A stretch of 64,000 nucleotides of DNA, from the NCBI GenBank assembly GCA_028023455.1, contig JAQFVV010006274.1, positions 2,416,001 through 2,480,000 of the forward strand, in the 5' to 3' direction. Below the pieces are notes generated by a model. It made no database searches. It was not told the origin of the DNA and saw only the letters and a program-made list of their open reading frames with translations. Of this stretch, positions 25,226-37,078 are shown in pieces. Numbering within the stretch: the first letter of the stretch is position 1; each line of letters begins with the position of its first letter. This stretch comes from Epiperipatus broadwayi. Lineage: Eukaryota > Onychophora > Udeonychophora > Euonychophora > Peripatidae. The translations under genes and the position numbers were made by a program.

Positions 25226-26295
25226 TTTTTTATCATATATATATATATATAATTAGCATGGATCTATAAATTATATAGCATAAAAATGGCCCATATAAAA
25301 TCTAAATTGAATGATTAGTCTTAAGAGATCATATGATTATTTTTATAGCTAAATGACAAATCACCATAACAATAATAATATTAACAAATCTTTTTCAAAT
25401 ATCATTCTTGTCTATTATATTCATCTTATATTTAATATTGTATATTTATTTATCAATTACACTTTATATTTTTTTATTATTCTCTCTTTATTTACATGCC
25501 TAGAAACATCTTTATAACTGCACAATCATATCCCAATTACAATCACAATAGAAACTAATAAAACTAAAGTGGACATTCATTAATAAATAGTTTGCTTATG
25601 AAGTTCATAAAAATATTTTTATACACATTAAAATACTCAGATATGCTTTGATCTTTTCAGTTAATTGTGTTTTATAATTGTGTTTTGCTCTATGGTTCTG
25701 TTTTGTTGTTATTTCTTTTTCCATAGAAAATTTAATTTTATCCTCTTTATTATTAATATATTTCAAAAAATTATCTGTTTTTCTCTTATTTCCATTAAGC
25801 ACCAAAAAATAATAATCTACACTCCATACATAAAAATTGGTCTATTATTATTACAAACAAAATATTCTTTTTCAAAATTGTGCATGTACACCTCTGCTAA
25901 AAGTTTACTTAAACTATTTTCCATTTTTAATATTACATTATATAGTATTTTGATTATAGAATTAAAATAAAATTAAAGTACAGTACCTTATTTAATTTTT
26001 ATCTAAAGTCTATGCAAAATAATCAATATATTCATTAATGGTATATCCAAAATAAAGATTTTCATCTCTAATGATTACAAAAACAAAACAAAAATACAAG
26101 TAATCCAAAGCCCATTTTGATGATGTACAACAATCAAATGTATTAATATTATATTTTAAAATATGTATATTAACTTAAAAACTGTATATTTAATTATTTT
26201 TAAGAATTAAAATTCTTGTAAATGGTATTTTTATTGTGGCAAAAATTATAATCATTGTAATTGTAAAATTTAGTTACCATAATTGCAAATTATTT
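25226..26295. other. Gene-free AT-rich stretch
   Basis: Frames at 25605-25805 (-) and 25665-25970 (+) overlap on opposite strands, are AT-driven in composition and show no motif. No repeat pair was found. Confidence 0.5.
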
Positions 26296-27120
26296 TGAGG
26301 AGAAAAATGATTTTTTGCATTATGTAATTAATAATTAATTTTATATAATTAAAGTTATTAAATTTAAGCTTAAATTATCACTTAATGTACAATATTTGCT
26401 TAATTTTAAATCATAATCTCATAAATATGTTTCAGAAATATTCAATCAAAGATGACATTATCTCAAACATAAAAGAGTACCAAACCAAAAGAAAAGAATA
26501 CAAATTTCATTCAGAATAAAAGTAAAAATAAATTTTGGTTATATATAGTACTATACTATTAATATTGAATTGTGTATTATATTAGTTGAAATATTCAGGC
26601 AACTAATTTTGAATTAAAACTTTTTTGTCAAATCAAAACTTTTATCATTATAAATCTAAATAAAATATTTTCAGTTAAAAAAAGGAAAGGAGGGGAGGGA
26701 GAAAATGATTTTATGAATTATGAAATTAATAATTAACTTTATATGAAAAAAAGTTACTAAATCTAAGTTAAAACAACATTTGCTTACTGGATTTAAAATT
26801 ATAATCTCATAATTTGTCCCAGACATAGCTAAGCAAATGGCATCATTATCACAAAAAATATAAATTTCTTTTACATAAAACTAAAAATAAATTTTAATTC
26901 CATATTATTAATAATTAATTTTAAATTATGTTTTATATACATATTAAGTAAAATATTCAATCAAACAGTTTAAATTAAAATCTTTATGAATTCTAATTTT
27001 AGCCAAATTGAAACTGCTATTATCATAGGTACAAGAAAAAAGGAGAGAGATGATTTTATGCATAGTGCATTTAATAAGGAATTTTATATGATGAAAATGC
27101 AATACAAATAAATTGTGCAA
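26296..27120 (+). repeat. Degenerate tandem repeat, about 350-400 bp units
   Basis: The block GAGAAAAATGATTTTTTGCA at about 26299 recurs as GAGAAAATGATTTTATGAAT near 26698 and GAGAGATGATTTTATGCAT near 27043. Shared downstream blocks (ATTAATAATTAA, AAATCATAATCTCATAA, ATATTCAATCAAA) appear in the first two units. Divergence is high, indicating an old duplication. Confidence 0.55.
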
Positions 27121-27784
27121 GATTCATACTTTTAATTTTTATTTAAATAATCCATATTTCTGCTATTGCAATTATTATATTATTTGAAAAATTGCTAGGT
27201 CACTCCAAAAAAATGATTCCTATGCACAAGTAATGAAACATGACACCTCATGCCATAAAAATAAACACATATAATATTTGCATATAAAGTGCCCTTTATT
27301 TAGATCTGCATAGAATATACTTTAATAAAGGTCTTAAGTATGGATTTCAGTGCATTTGATATACTTATTTTCTATTTTAATATGTCAGAATTTTAATTTT
27401 TTTCAAAGTTAATTGTCAATTCGGTATTATTAATGTACACTACTGTAATTTGGTTACACTTAAACTGATGATAAACAATAAGACTTCATGGTCTGAATAG
27501 TACATTTAAATGAGATATTATAAAATAATACCTTTTTAATTTGAAATAACTTTCTATAAATAAGACTATGAATTAAAAAAAACAACAACTTCAATATATT
27601 CTTTTAGTGCAGTGAAAAACAATTTGGAAGAACACAAAAAATTGTCAACTTCAAGTTTATTCTCTTTTTCTCTGTCCATTTTACTACAAATTTGCACAGT
27701 GTAACTATACTTTTACTTTTAACAATATTGAATTTTTTTCTTTTTTTACAGACTTTTTTTTAAGTTTACAACTACATATGTTAT
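27121..27784. other. Gene-free AT-rich stretch
   Basis: Nothing coding is supported. The N-terminal part of the transposase that follows might have lain here but I could not recognise it. Confidence 0.4.
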
Positions 27785-28491
27785 CAAGTGGAATCATAGT
27801 AGCAACTAATACCATGAATACCACATCACATTTTCAACATATGAATTAAGAAATCATCACAACCTTCAAGATGTACTATTTTCAGCAATTAATCTCGTTG
27901 ACACTTTGGATAAGGACACCAATTCTACATCTCTGGAAAAAACTTCTTTATAAAAACAGCTATTGATTTTATAGACAATGCATGGGCCAAAATCACTAAC
28001 ATAACTCTTAACCTTACATGGAAGAGATTTTCTTGTAACACATACAAGCACTGAAGTTGAAATGAATCTATTTCAATCAAGTGGCAAAATATATATGACC
28101 TAACTAAAAAAGCAAAATTTATATAAGTTGATGGTGAGAACATTAAAAAGCTATTGGAATCACACATGGAAAAATTAACTAATGAGGAAATTAATGCAAC
28201 TAGATAAAGAAAAGGAAGACAATGAAGAAAAGAAAATTGACAAGCCTGAAGAGAAGAACTTGAGCATCAAAAAAACTGAAGGAACTAATTTCATGAGACC
28301 ATGTACAGCATAAAGTCAATGAATAAGTCCATCCTTATAAGATATATAAAAAGAAAATCAAAGAAGCAAGTCAACCATCCATTTTGAACTTTTTTTCTAG
28401 AGATTCTCAGCTATTATTACCTGGTATACCTTCTCCAAAAAATCCACTATCACCAAAGGATTTCGAAGACAACAATGGATTTTTAGAATGA
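27785..28491 (+). pseudogene. Tigger/pogo-like transposase relic, C-terminal part
   Basis: With frame changes, the plus strand reads TFKMYYFQQLISLTLDKDTN, matching the ATFKAYYLR-type block of pogo/Tigger (Tc1/mariner) transposases. Then come DFIDNAWAKITNITLNLTWK (the CW-type C-terminal block) and ENIKKLLESHMEKLTNEEI, the family's acidic LLE-H-x-E-x-L-T-N-E-E segment. It ends in SQPSILNFFSRDS, like the usual short FF-containing tail. The DDE catalytic core should lie upstream and was not recognised. Frameshifts and stops show it is dead. The overlapping minus-strand frames at 27866-28167 are shadows. Confidence 0.72.
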
Positions 28492-29499
28492 GCAGCTTAA
28501 TAAATGGCGAATAGATGAATTATATATAAAAAAAACTATTTTAAGCTGTTATTATTTTTATATAGATTTAAATTACATTGTCTTGCATACATACATATAT
28601 ATTTTAAATGCATACCTACATAATAGACATGTAGCTCAGTTTACATTTGCATATATTTTACATAAGGGTTTTTTTTAAAAAAATACTTTATATATTAACT
28701 TAAGTTGTTTATTTAATACAATATTCACTTTTATGGTATAACTTTTATTGCAGGAACAAAGTATTTTTTCCCCATAGAAAACCATTATAATCCCTTGCTT
28801 TTTATTTGATATTCTTGCTTTACAAGGAGTTTTGGAGCTAAGTAGGATAAAATACAAAGGCGTATATATATATTAAAAAAGATCATAAACAGGTTTAAAA
28901 AAATTAAAAAAAGGATTCATGCAATAGCATTTACATTTTTAAAATATGTAATGACATTTGATGGCGATATGTCTTGCATGCATATTCCCATTGTTTTAAA
29001 AAAAAGTGCTTCATTTTGTAAATACTAATTATCAATTTGTAAATGTTTACATTTTTTTTAAAAAAATGATCGAAAAGATTTGTATATTTAAAATAATAAC
29101 AACAAACATTATCTAAAAAATAAGCTAATCAATTTTAATCATGGTAGTGATTATATTTGTTTTAATGTAAAAAAATATATATATGTTCAAGATCAAAAAT
29201 GTCATAGTGAAGCAGGGATCCCTGGACCTTGAGCTCTAGAGTCTGAAATCCTACTATTCCATTATTCCACATAAAGCATATAAATGATTGAATGGTTTGT
29301 AGCTGGAAAGTTTATGGAAAGTTTGATGATCTGAAATAATAAAACTAGACTGCATTCATGGGCCTCGAATTCCAGGATCTACCATTGTATTAATATATCA
29401 AATGGTGCAGAGCATTTAAAAAACAATCTTATTTTTAAAATTTTATTTATTACTTATAAAATAAATTAAACAAAGTTGAGCAGACTAAGCAATCTATTT
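28492..29499. other. Gene-free AT-rich stretch
   Basis: It contains a 60-codon minus frame (28675-28857) without a motif. A less AT-rich patch at about 29200-29390 has GGGATCCCTGGACC and two partly similar phrases, but I could not classify it. Confidence 0.45.
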
Positions 29500-29745
29500 G
29501 TCTGAAGGTTTGTAATGATGGTATATTAGAAGATGTGATATGTTGGACTATTTCCATCTTGTATGAGTGAATGTTGAATGTATAGAAAATTTTAAACTTT
29601 ATTTAAACTTTCCAAATACAAACAACTTGTGTGTGTTATTACTAACAAGTTGTTTGTATTTGGAAAGTTTAAATAAAGTTTAACATTTTCTATACATTCA
29701 ACATTCACTCATACAAGATGGAAATAGTCCAACATATCACATCTT
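29500..29745. repeat. Near-perfect 100-bp-arm hairpin of SINE-B tails
   Basis: Arms at 29530-29629 and about 29645-29745 are complementary over about 100 bp with one mismatch seen by eye, around a loop of about 15 nt (TGTGTGTTATTACTA). The outer flank CTGAAGGTTTGTAATGATGG at 29502 is the SINE-B 3' end in minus orientation. Both arms therefore derive from SINE-B tails joined head to head. If transcribed, the RNA would fold into a long perfect duplex suitable for Dicer or ADAR. Confidence 0.9.
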
Positions 29746-30059
29746 AAGCAATATATTTTCTTACCTTTTTTTTTTAAAGACTTTAGACAGATGTATTGAT
29801 AACCTACATATAATTTTTGGTATAAGAAATACATATTGTCAAAAGTTTGACTAATATTATACATAGTCTGCTATTATTTATACTAAAGTGAATGTTATAC
29901 TATTTAAATTCATACTGAAGAGTCTTTACTGTATTGTAATATTATTTTTATGTATTTGGATAATACTCTTTTAATATTAATCATCTGAAATCAAATTTTT
30001 TTTATTTGACTATAGCAAGAGAAATTATTGATTGACTACCAACAGCTAGCATAAAATAA

Positions 30060-31248
30060 ATTTATCTGTAGTCTTTGAATTTGAACCAGCACTCTTAAGT
30101 TCACCCAAGGCACAATCCATTATGCATGTCTTTATCAAGTACTCAATACTTACCAATGTTAAATTATTACAATTTGATTTACAATGGCAAACTTTCTACA
30201 TTCACAACATTGACATCATTTTCTTCAGTTAAATGTATTAATGATTATTAATAATTATTTATTAGGCTAGAGATTGTCCCAGTAAATTGTGAATTTAGAA
30301 AGTTTGACACTTGTAAATTAAATTGTAATCTAAAGCTGAGAAATGCTGCATATTTACCATTTTGATCCTATTCTCTTCAGATAAATACCTTAATGATTAT
30401 TACTAATCATTTAATAAATTAGAAGTTAATAATTTTTAGCCCAGATGTACATTTTAAACTATTACAAAAGATAAATATATTTATTATTATTAAACACAAC
30501 AATGTAGAATAATTAATTCAATTTTATTCTCTTTTTTTTGTCTGTATAATATTTTAAATATATTTATAATTTTTATTTTATCACATATACTTTAATCACA
30601 TGAACAATGACATGTGAAAAAGGCAAATAATCTCTAAGATGTATTTTATGTTGTACAAAGACTCTTCAGTGGGTTCAAGTCATATTTCTCACATGTCTTC
30701 ATTATTTTTGTATAGTATTTATCAATATTAAATTATTACAATGTATTCTAAAAGTGCCAAATTTTATGCATTTGAAGCTATGACTCCATCCAATTCAGAC
30801 AAACAACTTAATAATTATGACCAATCATTTATTAAGAATAGCAACTATGACATAATTTCCAGTTACACTCATATTGGAACTCCATTCCACTTTTTCTATG
30901 TACAAGATATTACATATATAATCTTTATTTTATCATATACTCAAATAAAGACTTCTGAAAAGATACATCAAGACTACTTCATTCTGAACCAGAAAATTTT
31001 GCTTGGCCCAAATCACAATCTCTCACATGTCTTCATTATTTATCAAAATCAAATTATTACAAGTTAATCTAAAAGAGCCAAAATAATAGGCATATCAATT
31101 TTTAATCAAAGTTTAAAGTGTATGTATGGGATAGAAATGATATAATAACTTATAATTTAATAAGGGATGATCATTAAGGGATTTATCTGGGAAGATGGGG
31201 TCATAGTTGGGAGTGCACAAATTTTGACACTTTTAAATTAAATTGTGA
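30060..31248. repeat. Family-3 foldback cluster
   Basis: Two inverted structures sit in series. In 30167-30329, TTACAATTTGATTTACAA pairs with TTGTAAATTAAATTGTAA. In 30733-31248, TTATTACAATG plus AAAAGTGCCAAATTTT pairs with AAATTTTGACACTTTT plus AAATTGTGATA. The left-arm phrase CTCACATGTCTTCATTATTT also recurs in direct orientation at about 30690 and 31022. The 108-codon frame at 30741-31067 lies inside the second structure and looks like a repeat artefact. Only imperfect similarity remains. Confidence 0.6.
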
Positions 31249-31436
31249 TATACACACGTATGTAAAATTTGAATCCATGAAAATTCATACATGTATATAT
31301 GTAAGAAACAATTAACTTTAAATAAAAAAAATAACTATGTAAATTTTTATTTGTTTTAGTATTATTTTGTTATATGTTGATTATCTAACTTCTTATAAAA
31401 AAATCACTTGTAAATGAAGACTTTGAAAATGATTCA

Positions 31437-32000
31437 AACTTGACTGAGATCAATAAGATTCTAAGTAATAATGTATTGAGAACTGCAATAAATATAGCTT
31501 TACAAAAATGCAGTGTTTGACCAGAAAAATTTCAACCGGGACACAAAATATGTAAAAAAAAAAAAGATATGGTCCATTAAGAAGATTTGAATATTTGGAA
31601 TTCTGTTAAACGTTATGAAAAAAATAATAATGATATAAGAAAATACAAATGTAAATTAGAACAGAAAGCTATGGAGAAAATAAAATTGTTGTCAATATGA
31701 AACAATATTTTGGCATTGGAAGATAAGTTATTTCAGCAATAAAAAGAAAATATGGAATCATTATTAGAAAGAGGAATGACATCATAAAATGTGTAAAAGA
31801 GTTTTACAAAAAATTATATAGTAACAAAAACTAAGCAAACACTATATTTCTGAGCATTTTAAATGAAGAGGTAAAACATGCAATTAATTCTGCAAAGATT
31901 AGAAATCACAACAAATGATAAACATTACTACTGAATGTTAAAAGAAATAGGTGAAGAAATAGAAATATTATTGACAAAATTATATACCTATAGTCAAATG
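31437..32000 (+). pseudogene. RTE-like non-LTR relic, 5' part
   Basis: Broken plus-strand frames read INKILSNNVLRTAINIA, then RKRNDIIKCVKEFYKKLYS, and then ILNEEVKHAINSAKIRNHNK, which fits the T-x-x-EV-x-x-AI-x-x-x-K-x-x-K segment at the start of RTE-type reverse transcriptases. The relic continues on the far side of the palindrome at 32001-32193. In this family ORF2 encodes an APE endonuclease and reverse transcriptase; the endonuclease is not seen here. Confidence 0.75.
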
Positions 32001-32193
32001 TTAAATATATAAATGTTCAGACATTTAACACAAAAAAAGTAAACATATATTTATAAATTTTAGCTTTTATTCAGGCTTAGCATGCTTTCAGTATATAGTT
32101 TATTTTGAAAGCATGCCAAGACTAAATAAAAGCTAAAATTTATAAACCTATTTTTACCCTTCCTGTGTTAAATGTCTGAACATTTATATTTAA
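32001..32193. repeat. Palindrome inserted in the RTE relic
   Basis: Outer arms TTAAATATATAAATGTTCAG and CTGAACATTTATATTTAA pair, as do the inner AAATTTTAGCTTTTATTCAG with its near complement, and GCATGCTTTC with GAAAGCATGC. It is about 193 bp with a short loop and interrupts the RTE reading frame between the early RT block and the palm region. It is thus younger than the RTE copy, or arose within it. No target duplication is obvious. Confidence 0.8.
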
Positions 32194-33290
32194 CATGACA
32201 ATTGTACAGAAAAGTGACAATAATTCTAAATATCAAATTACATCAATTGTTAAATGATAAAAATGCACCAGATGATTGGAAGAAGATAATTACTTTGGAT
32301 TCAAATCAACCAAAAGAATTAGGTGAATTTAAAAGTGATTTTAGCACAGTGAACCATATTCATATATTAAAAGAAATTATAAAAAGGTTCAATATATATG
32401 AATTGCCATTACACTTTGAATGTATAAAAAAGCATTTAATTTTATATGAATATACATAATGGTTAATGCTTTGAGCAATCAAGATAAAGGCCCAGTTTAT
32501 AGTCATATGGTAAAGAATATTTATCAAAATGTAACAGTAGTTATTAAATTACGTGGTGGCACTAGGGAAATTAACATTGACAAAAAGGTAAGACACAATG
32601 ATTTCATATCTTTAAAACCTTCTACAGCAGTTTTACAAAAAGTGTTATATTAATTAAAATGGAAACCTAAGGAAATAAAAATATATGGAGATTATTTAAG
32701 CTATATTTCACAGATGCTTGCAGCTATTTTTGTAAATAATGCTTCAGAAATTCAGAAAATGTTGAAAGAGAACTAATGTTCAATGGATTTTCTCAAAAAT
32801 TATAATAAAGATTGTTAATTATGAATTAGAAGAAGTTAATTTAAAATTCCTTGGTCTGATTATTAACACAAATGGAAACATAATGATGAAATTAATCATA
32901 GAATTCAACTTGGATGGAGTGCTTTTGGTAATTTAATATTAAAAAAATACCTATGTTTTTGGAAAAAAAAAAGATTTTTATTAGATATGTTTTACCACTT
33001 GTGAATCTGAAAATTGGATACTTAACAGAAAATGGATAAAGAGGCTTCAACTCTCTCAATTAAGTAAGAAAAACTGTAGGTGTGGAATAATAAGAGATTC
33101 AAAATTGAATGAGATTGAAAGAATTAAAAGACTAGAATGAAATAGAGATGGATATATTATTACAAGACTAGAAAGATGAAAGGATAAAATAAGAACTTTT
33201 ATTGATGTAATGTGGAGAAGAGAGGTTATGGATTGGAGAAACTGGGTTAAACTTGGAGAGATCATCATCCTATTATCTATGAGTTTTACA
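32194..33290 (+). pseudogene. RTE-like non-LTR relic, RT palm to C-terminus
   Basis: In order on the plus strand: NAPDDWKKIITLDSNQPKE, FKSDFSTVNHIHILKEIIKR (RTE block FRsGFST-x-HI), and then INIDKKVRHNDFISLKPSTAVL, here split from the family pattern GVRQGDTISPKLFTAVL. After these come NLKFLGLIINTNGN, which corresponds to YLG, and a C-terminal block with KRLQLSQL, IIRDSKLNEI and DWRNWVKLGE. Several stops and frame shifts make it inactive. It continues the piece at 31437-32000. The highly conserved spacing and block order make RTE-clade membership likely. Confidence 0.85.
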
Positions 33291-33379
33291 AATGAAATAT
33301 AGTTCTATAATTAGTTCTGGAGTCAAATACAAAGAAACTTAGACTGATGTAAATTGTCAATTATAAAATCCTATTACAA

Positions 33380-33660
33380 TGAAAAAAATTATTGGGATAT
33401 TCAAGTCCATCCCTTTGCCGATGATTTCATCTTTTCCATTATTACTCCACCAGATATCAGAAGTCAAGTTGTTTTACAGAAAATATAAGATCTATTTAAT
33501 TTTTTATATCTCTAACCTAGAATCAAAGAAGTTCTGTTTGTAATTCAATATTAAATGAAAGTTGAATTCATCTTTCTAGACTTTAATGAATTTTCATCAA
33601 CAGGTTCACTGCCAGTTATTGTTATCGTACTTATCTGCTTCAAAAACAAATTTAAATAGT
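33380..33660 (+). pseudogene. Second RT fragment (FADD box)
   Basis: One plus frame reads VHPFADDFIFSIITPPDIRS, then QVVLQKI, DLFNFLYL and KEVLFVIQY, with single stops between. The F-A-D-D box followed about 20 residues later by L-x-x-I-x-D-x-F and a K-x-x-x-x-F-V block is the usual reverse transcriptase palm arrangement. It is not in the expected order after the RTE C-terminus, so it looks like a separate element. The fragment is short. Confidence 0.5.
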
Positions 33661-34639
33661 TACTGATTTACTAATTGTTGGAATCTCAATATTATGTTCA
33701 TATGGTATCAAAATTGAAGGATTTAATAAAGCCTCTAGTAAATGTATCTTTTGATGCCTTTATTAATGCTATGAATTATTAGCTCAAACAAAAAAAATCA
33801 GTAAACTAAATAAATAAACTGTATTGTTGAAAGTTTAGATCCATAAATTTAGCAAACATTACATAATTTAAGCTATGTTTATTTCATTTCCAATTTTTAA
33901 ATTTATTAGCTTTATTCTTTTAATGAAAACTTTTCAAAAGTGAATTAACTGCAAAGTACTTTAAATAATTAGAATACTTTGAATTTTCTGATTGAAAATG
34001 AAACAGATAAAATAAAACATGAAATAGAAATGGAGAGAATTGAATAACAAGGGTATTTATTGCCTGTAAATTTGTGGTGTTGGCGAATCTCTCATCACAA
34101 GTGTATAGGTAGAAACGGTGAATTTTGACTCAAACACTAAAGGGTAAAAATGTAAAAACATAAAAATAAAAAATCTCTATTAACACATTTGGTTATTAAA
34201 GTACTTTAAAAATACATTAAACTCTTATTTAAAAAACTGTTAAGATTTTTTTTTTTTTAGACAGAAATTTTTAAGAAAATAAACAACTTTAAAATATCTC
34301 TACATTCTAACAAGAACATATTTGATTGAAGATTTTATAAATAACGGTATTGCAAGTAAAATGATTTACAAGTTTGAGAAATTAAAAAAATGTTAAAAAT
34401 AATCTCTATTAAAAATTCTCAGTATATCCAAAATAGAAGCCGCTGTTTAACATCTTATTTATCTTTAGCTAAAATCAGCTCTTTTCGCTATAAACACCTT
34501 TCCAATACTTTTTTTTTTTTTATAAATTATTATTATTATTTTTTTCATTTGCTCAATGCGCTACTTATATATTATATATGTTTGGACACACACACCCTAA
34601 TAAATTTTTAAACGTTGAAAAAGTAATATCAAAATATCA
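33661..34639. other. Gene-free AT-rich stretch
   Basis: The 73-codon frame at 34390-34611 has no motif. Nothing else could be supported. Confidence 0.5.
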
Positions 34640-34755
34640 TTCTATAATAAAGATTTTTAAAATAGATAATAAATTGTTCGATATTTGAGGTCTCTTATTT
34701 CATGACAAGCAATTTCACTTCTTTGATCTTAGCCAAAAGGCCGCAGAACAGCAGT
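34640..34755 (-). pseudogene. U2 snRNA-like sequence, probably a pseudogene
   Basis: On the minus strand GCGGCCTTTTGGCTAAGATC matches the invariant 5' end of spliceosomal U2 snRNA (stem I and following). Downstream, ACCTCAAATATCGA, ACAATTTATTA and an ATTTTT run resemble stem IIb and the Sm site in order. However, the branch-point-pairing block (GTAGTA in U2) is changed to AAGTGAA and the 3' half is not recognisable. U2 pairs with the intron branch site, so loss of that block argues for a retropseudogene or truncated copy. A highly diverged real U2 cannot be excluded. Confidence 0.6.
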
Positions 34756-36886
34756 AAATTCAATCTTTTTTTTATATTATTTATTATTATTATCCTATTT
34801 ACTTCAACATTCTCAATGTCTTTAAAATAAAATAAAAAATAAATGTCAGATTTCGTCCTTTTTAATGAATTTTAAAATGAAAATATAAATAAAATTGTCA
34901 GTCAATTAATACTTTTAAATCATATATATTAAAGATTGCGTGTTTTCCAAACAAAATATCATATAAACACCATTTCTTTAAGTTTATAATCGCGTATGGA
35001 GTTTATTTCAAAATTACTGATGTCGAATTGTGAAAATCAAAAAAAGATGATTTAATACTTTTTTTTAATTGTTTAATATCTTAGAAGCAATAAATATAAG
35101 TATAATAAAAAAAAAGAAATTATTTTTGAAGTCAGTACGAAACTTAATATTTATGTAAAAGAACGAAGTAATAATACAAAAACAAAAGAAAAATTATTTG
35201 AATAACAGAAAATTGTTTACTAATAAAAACAGAAAAGTTTTATTTATTTCCCCATAAATATTTTGAATAAAAAAGTTGATAAGATAACAGAGTTTTGCAT
35301 TTTAAAATTATATATATATTTTCAAATAAAATTTCATAACATTTTGTCGATTAGTACATTTAAGAAACACCACATGACCAGGAATCTCAAATACAGGAGG
35401 AAATTTAAAATGTTTTAATTTTGCTAAGGATTTCCTATAAAAATTAGAATTTTTTAATTTTCAGCCCATAGATAGCATAACTAACCTTTTATTATTGATT
35501 GAGAATAAGTAAGTAGATATTTTTAGATCTCATGATAATCTGGTAGATTTACAAGTGTTGAAGCACTAACTACAAAAACCATCAAAAACATATGATTGTA
35601 ATGTGAAATGATCTTCATTACCAATGCTAAAATTATGTTTTCCTTTATCACTGGTTAAGTACCATAAACCCAAAGATCTGAACCCATGATTTATTTATAC
35701 CACTGATGTGAGAACTGTCACATACCTAGGATCGTTAACCATATGATTTCTCTTTACCTTTACAACTAGTTAGAGAAATATAACAATTAAGAAATTTGAA
35801 TTGATGATTCATCTATGCTATTGTTCAGAGAGAGAGAGAGGCTGATTTTAGAAGCATTAAAACCATCAATATTGGCAAAAGAGGTGTCATATAGAGATTT
35901 GGTTTACTTATGTACTTACTGATCAGAAATATCATATATTTAGGAACATTATACTCACAGTTTTTCTTTAACTTTGTCACTAGTGAGAGATATGTTGCAT
36001 ACTCAGAAGTCTAAGCTCATGGTTTATCTATATCAATGTCGACAGAGGTATTATTCACCTGAAGTATTAATTCCATGACTTATGTTTACCATCACTACTG
36101 TAAAAAGACCTACTTACAAGGAATAAACCTATGTCTAATGTTTTTGTACTCCTAATAAAAATATATAATATATCAAGTAGTAATCAATTCATGTTTTGCC
36201 TTATCTTTTTATCAGATATAATAGAATTGATAGATAAATTTGTATTTTATTACAGAATATTTTGTCTTTTGTTATGGAGTTATAGATTCAAGCTAATTAG
36301 TTAATTTATCTTTATTTATATTTTTGAAGACTTATATTTAATCCTATAATAGATTTGTAATGCCACAACTTAATATTCATTACAACCAAGAGTTCCATGA
36401 ATGCTTGTAAATATAAAGTCTTAAAATACTCATCAAAAAATTAGGTTCTAATGTAATCTCAGGTAGTGTTTAACTCTTGAATTCTGTATTAACCAAAGGG
36501 AAGTGTGATTCACTACAGCGGTTAGTGCATTTATCAATTATGATTATGTAGTTAATATAATTATATATTTATGTTGAGAAACAGTAACAAAAATAACAAA
36601 ATAAACAACTAAGTCTATTAAATATAACAGATTATGTTCTGGTGAGATTTTTGCTATTATATATAAATTTATTGATATAGTAAATTAAACTCGTTTTTAA
36701 AATAATAAAAAGTTACTAGATTGTGGGTAAATTGAGTACATTTTATCTCTAAGTGATTTAGCTTTTTTTTTTTTTTTTTCCAGTTTACATTAATTAAAAA
36801 TAACATATTTTAGTGAACATTAGAAAGATAACTAATTAATTAAATTTTTGCCAGAAAAAAAAATTGAATGGACACAAACATATGCA
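34756..36886. other. Gene-free AT-rich stretch
   Basis: A slightly less AT-rich part at about 35500-36130 carries loosely repeated phrases (ATGATTTATTTATACCACTGA; ATGGTTTATCTATATCA; TTCATCTATGCTATTG), which suggests an ancient tandem array. No gene is supported. Confidence 0.45.

Positions 36887-37078
<192 letters not shown>

Noticed and set aside
27866-28167. Minus-strand frames of 61 and 80 codons
   Set aside because: They lie opposite the Tigger-like transposase relic, which has family motifs on the plus strand.
30741-31067. 108-codon frame as a possible gene
   Set aside because: It sits within a foldback repeat whose phrases recur nearby, and shows no domain.
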